From Whalleya microplaca (Eukaryota; Ascomycota; Sordariomycetes; Xylariales; Xylariaceae): a stretch of DNA of 64,000 nt. The notes below the pieces were generated by a model. The model was not told the DNA's origin, did not search any database, and saw nothing but the letters and a program-made list of their open reading frames with translations. The translations under genes were made by a program, and so were the position numbers. Within the stretch, counting starts at the first letter, position 1. The number at the start of each line of letters is the position of its first letter. This document shows positions 11,066 through 22,357 of the stretch, in pieces. The stretch covers positions 186,001 through 250,000 of the forward strand of contig MU385713.1 of assembly GCA_022497155.1 (NCBI GenBank). The letters run 5' to 3'.

Positions 11066-14000
11066 TGTGGCGGTTTCTGTTGTATAAGAGAAGATAGTAA
11101 GAAGATAGCTTTGCTAGGTAATTGCTAAGTAGGTTGCGGCTGTCGAAATGGTATAAGCCTTAAAATTGATCTTCACAAGAGTTGAAAGATTGTATCTGGG
11201 CTGTATGAGTCGAAGGACTGTGCACTGGAGCTGACCGTCTATAAGATCAATGAATGTAGCTTTGGAGCTTTGAAAGGAAGGGATAATTGCTACCACGAGC
11301 AAGAAGTATGACAAGAATCAGAAGTTGGTTATGGTAACAAGGAAGGCCAGGACAAGCTGACTCGTGGGAAGTGAGGTACATTTATATAGGAATAACAGGA
11401 TAACAAAGACTACCGGCAGTCAGGGTCAGAGCACCCTCCATTGTTAGCTCCCGCCAATGGGATAAAGTTAATAATCGAAAAAGAGTCGAGTAATGCTATA
11501 CGTCTAGAACGAGTACCAGAGCGAGTACCAGAGGGTGTACCAAGGACCTACAAGCAGTGGGGTGTTGGTCCAAATCCATAATCATAAAGTAGCAAGGGCC
11601 CAAGACCGGTGGGGACACAATTCAACATCCGGAGAGGTGGATGTATCAAGTCAGACAAAGCCACGTCCAAGAGGATGATGGTCGATTGGTGAACTGGCGG
11701 GCTAGCCTGTGCGTGTATCATAGTTGTAATCCAATTTCGACCGCCTTGACAATCTATTAGATAGCCTTAAGCCGGTTCCTCCCAGTCACGAAATTAAACA
11801 TCACAAAACCCAAGTGCTCGAGTAACTAGATCGACTGGATTCAGTCGGACTGAACGCCATGCAATTCCAGAAGGTAATATTCATCGTGCTCCTGTAGGGT
11901 TCGGCGGGGGAAAAGATCAAGGCTTGGCATTACCCAGCTTTACATATAATTTAAGGCTGAGGGATAATGTGCACAAGGAAGCTGGCTGCCTGTCGGTGCG
12001 GGAAGCAAGGTACATTAGAAGGGGGGCTTACAAAGGAAGAGACGGACAAGAAAGGGGAAAAAAAAAAAAAAGATTTTTACTTGCATTAGTGACTTCCAAG
12101 GTTGTTGGCTTGGACCCGTCCTCGAATCCAATTGGTCGGATAGTTAGATCTTGCTTGATCTTGTTCCTGGTACCTGACAGGATCTAGGGCATGTGGCTGA
12201 TTGTTGGTACACCCCGACCAACCAACTGTCCCTTTGAGAGGACTAGCCCAACTGCTTGAAGTTGCAACCAGTGATTTATCATTCCGAAATCTGCGAGAAT
12301 AAGCAGTAATTGTCGCTACCATTGGATTGATCGTCGGATGAACTCCTTTGCTTAGTTGCTTTGCCGAAGGGTACCTGACACGTGGAACCAGTTGGCAAAA
12401 GTCCACAAACTTCCCCAAGCTTGCTTGCACATTGCTGACAAGAATGCTGACGCCTTATTAGAGATAAGAGATTCCTGTCGGTGTGTTGCGAAAGGGGAAA
12501 GAAGGTCAGGTGAGGAGTCAGGAAGTAGTATACTTCCCAGTGCCCAAATAAAGCTTCACACGTGGCATATAGTTGAAATTGAACAAGGCAGGGATAGCAT
12601 GCGGTAATCAAGCAAACTCCATCTCACTTGACTTGACCGCATGTTCGCAAACCGTCGATGTCGCCTAGCAGCTCGCGCAAGTGGTTGAGATCATATTGAC
12701 GGGATAGTGATGAACCCATATGATCACGTAGTTTCGAAAGCAACTGTCCGCGATGCGGGGTATGCACAAAATGCTGAGGAATTCTGGTGCGATTGCATTC
12801 TGGAAAGGGAATGCCGTACCCAAATGTTCTAGAGTCTGTAATGACTAGAACTGATGACACACAGATGTTAATAATACACCTTGAGGGAGCCTTGCAAAAG
12901 TGTTGTGACGTGACGGCAGTTGATGCCAGGAGGTCGCATCCTCGTCTGCATGTGGAGTCCTGCGATGAGAGAAATAGAGACAAAAGTTGCAAGGTTGATG
13001 TGATGCTGATGATTGAGTGGATCCAACAGCGATTGATAATCCTTGACGATTTTAAGGCACACCCGAACCGGAAGACAAGCCGGTGCCGTAATTCTGGTCC
13101 CTAAAAATTTAGGAGTCGAGCCACCGGCCGCCGGCGACAGTAGGGCATAGTCAGGCACCAGGAACCATCTCATCCCGCCATCCATCGCAGACTTCGACCA
13201 AATTAACTGGGCCAAGACATTCTGGCCTGCTTCTCGCACTCAGCACAACACATCATATTGCGCCTATGGACGACTTTAGACTGATAGATGGGGCAGATAA
13301 AGTGCGTGCATCTGCCGCCAGCGGCCCATCAACGGCCCATCCACGAACCAACCACAGACGAGGTAATCCGGCCGATGCTCGGTGTTTCGTCTGGAAGATT
13401 TTTTGTTGAATCTGATGTGTGGTTTTCTTTAGCCAGCTGGTCGATACTATAGAAGCTGTTGGTGTGGCTTTCTGTAAACCTAGAATTAATGTCTCAAAGC
13501 TAGAAGAATTGCGTTCAAAGGCAATGCTCAAGGCCTGCTGGTAGGAATGCCACAAGAATTGAAAGGCAGCCTATATTATGTGTATACCTACAACTAAAGG
13601 CCGGTCAAATTTCTTGAGACGGCGCGTCCCGGTGTGTGCCGCTAGAGCCTAAGAGACGAGGCCACCAGAAGTGCTCTCTCCACGGGGATTTCAACTCTAG
13701 ATCGACTTTACCTCTCCGAAAGCGGATAGAGCCGGATTATCCACATAGAAAGGCGGACTCTCGACTGTGTCACCTTCGATGAATTATAATGTAGACTAGA
13801 TAGCGTGTCTCCAGATTGGGCACTACCCTGGAAAAACTAGATACCATTAGTGAGATAGCACTAGCTATGAGCCTCTTAGGGATCGTAGGGCTTCAAATTT
13901 TTTTAGTCGGTCGTTGCTTTGAGAAGTGCGAAGCGAAATAAAGTCCATCGGAGGTATCGTAGATGTAGCAGAAACATGAGGGACGTTATGCAGTTGGCAG

Positions 14001-15637
14001 CTGCTAATGTGCTCTGGCCCGTCGCGCTATAGCAGGATTCCTTACATACCATTTGCCGAGGGGTCAGATTCTTCTATTGCTCCCACCTCTTGACTTGTGA
14101 TAGGCCGGCGGAGTCGAGTCATGGCTTGAAAAACCGGCCGCCAATTGACCGGCATCGACCCGTATCCTAGGTACAAGTCATCGTAGGTGAACTCAAAGAG
14201 TCCATGTATTGAAGAACTTGGCACCTCATTCAGAACTCTTTTAGTCGTATTTGACCATGATCAAGTCCTTCTAGTCTCTAGGTTTCGCCGAGGCATGATC
14301 AGAAGAACCATATTGGGTCCAGGAACATGTTACGTCCACACTGGAAGAGCTGGCATTTCAGTCCGATCTCGGCACGCGAAGGACGCTGATGAGAGAAATG
14401 GCCACGACCCATGCATTGTAGAATCGAAAGGCACAGGTTGACTGACCACCAGCAGCAGCACCACCACTACCACCATCATTATCACCACCTAGACAAGTTT
14501 GTTAGTGACAGCCGATCAACAAGCCTCGGAATTCTCTCAGCAAAGTTTTCCTCGGTGGCAAATACAGCAGCGATGCTAGGAATTGTTTTCACCGTCTTGC
14601 TAAACACTGTTACCTAAAAGAAAAGAGTAAAGAAAAATTTGAAGGCCACGGTTGTAGGTAGGCTTTGCACCACATCCTACCTATCGTCATGCTTGTGCCG
14701 GAAATGCCAAGATGATGAGAACTTGCAGCAGGTATGTGATGCTGTCATTGAATCCGAACCCTAAACACTAGCATTGTCGCAAGCAGTTGGTCGGAAGGTT
14801 ATGATATGATTCGAGGCAGTTGTGAATGAGAAGATAGGTTTGGGTTTCTACTAGATATTTTCTGGAAATTGTTTTGGTTCTCGTTGATTGTCCTTATCGT
14901 ATTTCTATCGCACTTCCAATCTTTACCACACGTGGAATATACGCGGAATATCAGCTGGGCACTTGCCAGAATAAAAGCCCCGCTTGTCATTTTCTAACCC
15001 GCTGCTGCCGCAACTCTTTTTCTCTGTTCTTGGCTGCCTCCTGCACCCTTAAACTTTTTGAGAATCTCCCACTTACATCAATTCCTCTACTAGCCGAATA
15101 TACTCCCAGCCTATCTACCTAATAAGGTTGATAGACACCTTTTGACAGGGTCCCGGCGGTCCCGGCTGACTTGAGCTGACTCGAGCTGAGCACTTCAGGT
15201 CAGAACCTAGCCTGAATAGGCTGTCACCTACCTACACTTGGGTTTTCTCAATGGCGAGCGAGCACACAATGGTGACAAAACGAAGTACGGTTGACATAAG
15301 ATTGACGGCGGCACACAGTCAGTCAAAGTTGACTGGGCAGAAAAGGAAGAAAAAGGTTCATTGGATCATGATGGTATGATTACATTCTCGAAGCACCTGG
15401 GTGCTTGGCAACGGGCCAACCGATCGAGCGAGCCTCACGACTGGTACCTCAGCAACACGAGGTCTTTCTGGCCTCGCTCGGTCCTTTCGGCGCTATCGTT
15501 GCATTTCTGTGCCGAAATGGCATGGACTTTCACCGCCAACTGTCTTACCCCAGCGCCAGCAGCGAGTCAACAGCACACTTGCCCAAACATCGAAGTCGAT
15601 AAATATGACGTATCCAATCAGCGTCGACTAGGGTCTT

Positions 15638-15663
15638 GTTGATCTACTAGGTTGATCTACTAG
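15638..15663. repeat. Perfect 13-bp tandem duplication
   Basis: GTTGATCTACTAG occurs twice without spacer. Confidence 0.9.
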
Positions 15664-16000
15664 GGACGCCGGGGGACGGGGGAGGCTCTATTGGACGCCT
15701 ATCAAGTCCCCGGCCAACCTCTTCAAGAGTTCCTGACCCCGCCTGATTGTCTTGTTATCTACTGCACTATGGCCCATCAAAAAAGCTCGAGTCATTTTCA
15801 AGAATCGCTGACATCTATCGTCGCCTAGATAGGCTGTTAGCTTGACTTTGTATTACCAAACTTGGGTGGACGGCTATTGGGGTTCTTACCTACGCCGCTG
15901 CTAGAGCATTCTATTTTGGCCAACCCTAGCTAGATACGCCCAAGACCATGATGCAACGTATCTATCTGCCAGTACCTAGCTGGACAGGTCTGGTCTAGTA

Positions 16001-16020
16001 GCCATCTAAAGCCATCTAAA
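16001..16020. repeat. Perfect 10-bp tandem duplication
   Basis: GCCATCTAAA occurs twice without spacer, 600 bp upstream of the wall-protein gene. Confidence 0.9.
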
Positions 16021-16467
16021 CGGGTATCGTCAGCCCATCAACGCAAATAGTCTTTGTCGTTTTCAGTCCAGCAACTCTTCCAAAGCGGGTCGTTACGAGG
16101 TGAACAGCTCGTAGACGGTATCAGTTATGACTGAAATAGTCTATCACGATGACAGACTTGCCATACTAGCAACCCAACCGTACGATACGCGCAGGATACG
16201 TAGATGTATGGTTACCTGCACCTTGTCAATCATAGATATTCATTGACATGGTAATTGCAACTAATATGCATCATCACCCAAGAAACCGCCCAACCCTCGA
16301 GGCTTGAGGTGCGGGCTAGACCGGCTCTAGCTGTCTGGGTTCGGGCTACTTGCACTCCCCACCATCAGGTTACTATGCGCTTTAGCCCTTCTGCCTTTGC
16401 TCAAATAAATAATAAATAGGTGGCTGTGGTGCGTCCTTTCTTGTCAGACCTGCTTATTCCAACTTCA

Positions 16468-16475
16468 TATATAAG
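16468..16475 (+). promoter_or_regulatory. TATA box of the ccg-6-like gene
   Basis: TATATAAG lies 148 bp upstream of the ATG and is followed by a CT-rich, CAAC-containing start region, as in strongly expressed fungal promoters. Confidence 0.55.
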
Positions 16476-16622
16476 TAGACGTTCCAAATCTCTCCAACTT
16501 CTGTCGAGCCTTAACCGACATCACAATCGCTTTACAACATCCAGTCGCTTGGTAATTAACGCAGGTGGAATATAATAATATTTAATCCTCTCGCTACCAT
16601 TGTCACCAAAGGACCGATCAAC

Positions 16623-17289
16623 ATGAAGCTGATTCAGATTCTGGCTCCCGCTGCTGGGCTGTTCACTGCCGTGACGGCACAGACGGACGTTGCTTGGACG
16701 ACTGTCATTACTACCGACTACACCACCTACTGCCCAGTATGATACCCCATTATACCATTTTATATTCACCAAGTGATAGTATACTAACCCTTATTCTAGT
16801 CACCGACTACCTTTGCATACCACAATGTGACATATACAGCTACGTCGGAGACCACTATCACAATAACCAGTATGTCTTCGTCTATAAAGTCAGGTTTCAA
16901 CCAAGACTAACCATTTGCTAGACTGCCCCTGTACCATTAGCTACTCTCAACCACCTCCGGTCACCACAACTTCGTATGCCACGCCGCCCACTGTCATCCC
17001 ATCTGGAACCGGCAGCATCACCACACCGACTGTCGCCCCATCTGGAACTGGCAGCGTACCCACTTACTCTTACTCTAACGTGAGCTCGACGGTTATCATT
17101 TCCACGCCACCAGTGTCGTCGTACCTCTCAGGAACTGTGCCAATTACTAGTTCATATGTCCCGACTAAGACTCCTGTTGGGCCGACAAGCAGCAGCACTT
17201 CTCCCGTCGTGATACCGACTGCCGCAGCTGACAAGCTCGGACCCGTCGGCGCTCTTCTCGCCGCCGGTATTGCTGCTCTTGCTCTTTAA
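16623..17289 (+). CDS. ccg-6-like GPI-anchored Ser/Thr-rich cell wall protein
   Basis: A three-exon gene (16623-16736, 16800-16869, 16922-17289) encoding 183 residues. Both introns have GTATG-type donors, CTAAC branch sites and CTAG acceptors, and the joins keep frame. Residues 1-19 are a signal peptide ending TAVTA-QTD. The N-terminal module is Thr-rich with a CPSPTTF motif and a later TITNCPCTI motif, the pattern of the Neurospora clock-controlled protein 6 family. A Pro/Ser/Thr linker carries a two-copy 13-residue repeat (PTVxPSGTGS). The C-terminus (DKLGPVGALLAAGIAALAL) is a typical GPI-attachment hydrophobic tail. It is probably a mannoprotein covalently attached to the wall. Clock control is not evident from the sequence. 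Confidence 0.82.
16984..17060 (+). repeat. Intragenic 39-bp repeat in the wall protein
   Basis: Two near-identical in-frame copies encode PTVIPSGTGS and PTVAPSGTGS. Differences are few and partly synonymous, which is consistent with a recent duplication in the linker. Confidence 0.8.
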
Positions 17290-20200
17290 GCTGAGAGATC
17301 TAATGTGAAGTTTTGGAGAAGGTGGATGAGAGATATCCGCCGTAATATTTTTTAAAAGTTTTAAAGAGATGGATGTCATCTTGGAGTAGGTTACTTCATG
17401 GGAGCGTTCTATACCCTCATTCAACCAAGGAAAACCATGGGACTTGGTATGTTGATCACGATGTTTTGGACGAGGCAATGCGGACGGGCATTAAGGGCAT
17501 TCGGAGTTTACGAGTTACATACGTTGAACTCTTGATGGGAAACGGGCCTTTTACCATACATACACACGCGTATATATACGCGATATTAGCTAATTCGGGG
17601 CTGTCATGACCGGAATCACGCTCCCTTACAACGCCCGGTCATCGAGCTCGCAAGAGTAGATAGACAGGAATATAATCATAATTCAGAAAACTTCAAAATG
17701 AGGCCTCGTTCCTGGATCATGGTTACCCAGGAGTGTGTGACAGAGCGGGAACTGGGCGTCATCCGTACCCTCCGCTACTTTTTCCACTACTGTAGCCCTA
17801 TATGCTGTAGGCACAATAAACCCATTAGTGCCTACCACCTAGCACGGTGTTCAGGCCCCTCAAATCAAGTCTGCCTTTCCCTTTGGAGCTACTGCAGTTC
17901 TTCACTAGACAGTTGCTTATCATGCAGCGCATCCGTTCAACGGCCCAGCATTTCTGCGTAACGTGCTGTAAGCATACAATGCTTATTTGCTGACCTATAC
18001 AGCTCCACGGAGGCATATCGAGATGCCTAATTCGCCTACCTCGCACATCCATCAATATTCCTATTGCTTGCTATCCACGCCGATTCCGCCCCCGACCAGC
18101 CAACCAGCCAACCAAGTTGAACCAACCACCTGGATATAATACTGCTTCTGCTTATCGGGCGCCCGGGCGGGCGTCTTACTACTGGCGCACGTCATGCAAC
18201 ATTCGCTGACCACCCCTGTACATAGGGCATGTATGTAGGTATGTTGTCATGACTGGATGGCGTGACTGACAGCTAACTAGTCAGCTAGCTAAGCTGGGTT
18301 TAAGCCAACGAGCTAGCTCGCCTGTCATCCGGTTGTGGATCGCATCTGCGAGAGCTACCTATTTTGTTACCCGAACCCTCAAAATGTGAATGAGCATTCT
18401 GCCAGAATCGGAAAGGACCCGCCCGCTTCTAGAATCCGCGATAGGTCGAGCAGGGCAACCGGTCTAGCCCGAAGCGCAACCCCGTTACTACGTTGGGCGC
18501 GGCCAAGACTCTGTCCAGCTCGTATTTTCCGCCCTGCAGATGCGGCAGGGCTGATTGATTGGGGGTCTTGAAAGCTCCGCGGGTGAGGGGTAATAGAGAA
18601 TGAGGTAGGACAGGTAAAGTAATAGTATGTATGTAGGCACAGGCACCAGGTGCTGTGTGGCTGGATGGATGAGTGGATGGATGAATTAATTGTGCAGGCT
18701 GTTGGTCCCAAGTGAGAGAGATCTTGCGACGAATCTGAATTTGTTGCGGCCGAATTGTTGGGTTCCACAGGCTCGCTCATTCGAACTGGAACTATTGTGA
18801 TGGTGTGAGTTAAGTTCCTGGCTAAGCAAGCCTTTTGGTCAGGCGTTGTTGGAGGGTTCGTAAAAGCCCTATCTTGCCAAGCCCTGGGCTGCTCACTTGG
18901 CATGGGTAGGATTAATAGCCTCATGTCACGCAATGGGATCTATCTACGAAGGATCTCAATACGCACGTGAAAGCGATAGAGCTAGCAAACTTCTTCTAAG
19001 CTAAGTAGATACGAACAGTTCGTTGGTCACGCGGTCGATATCTATAGCTTCTATAAGATGAAGCTAACTTACATAGTAAAGGGAGGAAGAGAGGGAGCCG
19101 AGCCGAGGATGGGCTTACAGTGAGTGCATGCTATTTTTTACTGACAGGAATAAGGTGAGCACACGATGTGATTGGGGTTCTGCCCGTATACAATATATGA
19201 TCAGGGTTAATGATAGTAACCAAGTAACTACTAACCTGGTCACTCTGTCAATGTCTTATGTGTTGGCGTACTGCTATTAGTTACGTATATTACTGTTACC
19301 ACGCATCATTCTTCGTGCCACCATCCAAAAGCGACCTGAGTAACCTGCCCGCAGATGGGGCAAGGCAGGCTGGGGACGAGATAGGTGTTGAGACTGGACG
19401 CAAGGCCTGGCAGGCTGCAAGGGCCCATGCGTAGCACATCTTCTCTGGGATATCACTCGACGCCATGTCTGCCGGCACATAGCCCAAGTCATCCGAAGTT
19501 GAAAGGTACGAGTTTCTGCTACCGTAGATTTGAGGGCCGACTATATGGTGTAGCATAACAAACCTGGGAGCGCCATCGTAAGGACTGTAACGTGACTGCA
19601 ATCTACCTATTCCCCTCGTGAAGCTTAAGCGACTAGCGATATGTAAAATGAAAATGTGAGACTCGTTTTAGAAAAGTCAAATACAGGATTCTTGAATTGG
19701 TGGCACTGCTCGAAATAGTAGCAGAGTGGCTGGAATCCTTCGCCGGCTTTCGGGGGAGCGGAGTCAAAGTTGTATATAGCATGTTATAAGAGGAACATCA
19801 TACAAACACTCTGATATCATGTCAATCTCGATGTCCAACAATATCCCGTACATTACTCAGAATTATAACCTCGGTACTAGCAGATGGAAGCAAGCCGTAG
19901 ATAGGATTGGTGGTATTCTGGCTGTCAGCGATATGTCGTTAGCCTCGGGTACCTACCTATGTCAACAAGTGCGGTCAGGGACTAGGACATTAAGGTTTCC
20001 CAAGGATTGAGATTTTACGAGACTCTGTCATTCTTCCACTGAAGTGAGCGCAGACGGGTCCCTGCATACATACATGAAGCGCATCCTATGTCATTTCATG
20101 CCATCATATGAAAATAGACGATGTCGTAAGAGGTCCCCGACTCTGCCCGGGAGTAGCCGCGATGACCCTGCTTACGGGGTTGCGGAGCGGAATCCCTTCG

Positions 20201-22357
20201 TGCACATGTATGAAGGGCCCTTACCTACCCGTCTAATCACGGTGATGCAACCGGGGTCATTTATAAACTTAAAGTGGTGTCGGATCTCGTGATATAACAG
20301 CAGCTGTAGCCATGTCAGTCTACCGCATCGACGAACCGCAAGAGATGTCATATTCCGGAAGAGCAAGAGGAAGAGAAAGAGTACGTATTTTGAGTGATAC
20401 TGGTAATCGTTATTGAAATACAGGTTTAATGAGACTTGATTGACTTGAGGTTCAGCTATCCTAGAGTGGCAGATGGCCTGTTATATATACACGATGCTAC
20501 TATGTCCTTGTGCTATACCAGTACTTGACCATCAATTGAACAATTGTAAAGTTAATGCTACTGGCAATGTAGTCGGCACCCAGACATCTATTCTTCTATA
20601 CCGTACGTAGGCTTTTCTGTGGATTTGACTGGAGTAGGGGGGGCATCGCCAACCTGGATTACGGGCGAAAGAGTCGAGAGGAGGGCACTCATTTCTAGCA
20701 AGGCCAAATATCGGACCACTTCGACATTCTCTTTCGTGCAGTTTGTATTACGCCCTGGATGGTCCATGAAGACTTAACTACTAATGTATAAGACAAGCTA
20801 CATCCTATTACAGACCAATATAATACTAACAGTCGTTCATGTAAGAGGCTGACGGCGGTTTCATAACACGCCAGTTGGTGTTGGTGATCAGGCATGCGTG
20901 GTAGACACCACTCGTCGTACCTAGAGTACCTCTACAATAGATTTCAAGCGCATAGCTCATTTTCGAACAAGAAGTCCTGCAGTCCGTGTACTCCACTTCA
21001 TCATGGTCGTTGGGCTCTGATGAAAGTGTTCCTAGCTCTCAAGTAGCCCGTGATGCTCATGTCTTGGTTAGAGAAAGAATACTGAAGGTGTTCGCGATAG
21101 ACCCCTGGGGCAAGGCTTACGCATACACCACGCAGAGATGAGGCTCGGCCGTAGGGGGAGTGCTGTTTGTTGCAACAACTTTAGTCTGTTAAATTGCGTC
21201 CTCACTGATGAGGTTGAAAGCCCTCGTTGCCCGTGACTTCCTTCATAGCCCATTTAGCCTCCCCCATGACTTTCATGCTAAATCTCAAACCATCTAAATC
21301 TTCCAACTTTTTAAACCCACCCCTCTCGAGAGTACTGGAGTACTTGAAGAGTACAATTTCATTTGAGAGCAGATACTTACTCGGCGAGAAGGATTTGTCT
21401 ATTATGAAGTTGGCTGTCGTGTTAGTGAAGGTTAATGAGCCCATGCGATAAGGACCGAACTTAACGAGGTTCATTTTGCCAAGTTTTATCGAGCCACTAC
21501 GTTGAGGCATACGTATATACCCTCCAAGAGCGCTGCGCTTTGGTTATCTTCCGGCCTTGAGCTTGATATTGAAGAGACTCTTGATGAGTAGGTGAAACTT
21601 AAGATAAGAGACGTAGGTATTCAATAACTAAGCGATACTTTGGGTGGCTATTTGTTTATAACACATCGGAAGACTTTAAGTTTGTCGAATGAGCAGTAAG
21701 GGATGAATATCTGGGTAAAAATCGAACTTGTGATGAGTACATATAAACTTCAAGATTTATCTCAATAATACCCCAGTGCCGCACCCATCAGATAAGCTGC
21801 AATGATAAGAAATGATAAAACATCAACTGCCGGCCTTTTAAATCATAGGATATAGTTCATAGGGAATGGTGCCATCAATGCGCTTATCGTCTCACCTGGT
21901 GCCTTGAGTAGTTGGGATTTTAGCATGAGACGAAAGCGTTAGTCGACCCCTTAGATACTTCGACTATATACTCTAGCTCGTCTGAGCAGAAAACTGATTT
22001 TGGCCCTGCCTATACGATCTGAGGGTAATATCCTTAAGCCTGCCTATCTTGCCCAGGTAGAGTGTACATACCCCATATCGCAACATCAAGCTCACAAACA
22101 CACGACGAACTCCAACTAGCGCCATTGCGAAAACAGGAAATTTATCAACTCAACAAGAAACAAGAAAGAAGAGACATCTCACAAATCAAGAAGCTAGTGC
22201 TTTTCTTCATAGGATATCATAAGTCATCAACCAAATCTACAACTGCTGACACCCTAGCCTTTACAAATCAAGATTTCCATGGCCACTAGCGACAACACGT
22301 ATTCATATCCGCACGTGTATCGTACCGTACGTGCTCATCAATCTCCCCGGCGGCTCA
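17290..22357. other. 5.1 kb gene-poor interval
   Basis: No supported gene. Frames of up to 184 codons exist but lack domains, signal peptides or coding-like composition. The 3' half is AT-rich with many TA/CTAG words. I recognise no transposase or reverse transcriptase fragment. Confidence 0.5.

Larger units (their letters stand above)
11066..16622. other. 5.5 kb gene-poor interval
   Basis: No gene is supported. Small direct repeats are visible: a 12-bp unit around 11510-11542 (GAGTACCAGAG), a perfect 13-bp tandem at 15638-15663 and a 10-bp tandem at 16001-16020. There is a poly-A run near 12059-12071. All reading frames are short and lack domains. The last 150 bp contain the TATA box and CT-rich start region of the downstream wall-protein gene. 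Confidence 0.55.

Noticed and set aside
12108..12134. tRNA B-box-like string (CCTCGAATCCA)
   Set aside because: No A box or cloverleaf pairing at the expected distance.
21202..21510. 102-codon minus-strand frame with protein-like composition
   Set aside because: No recognisable family and no flanking exons; RNA-seq would be needed to keep it.
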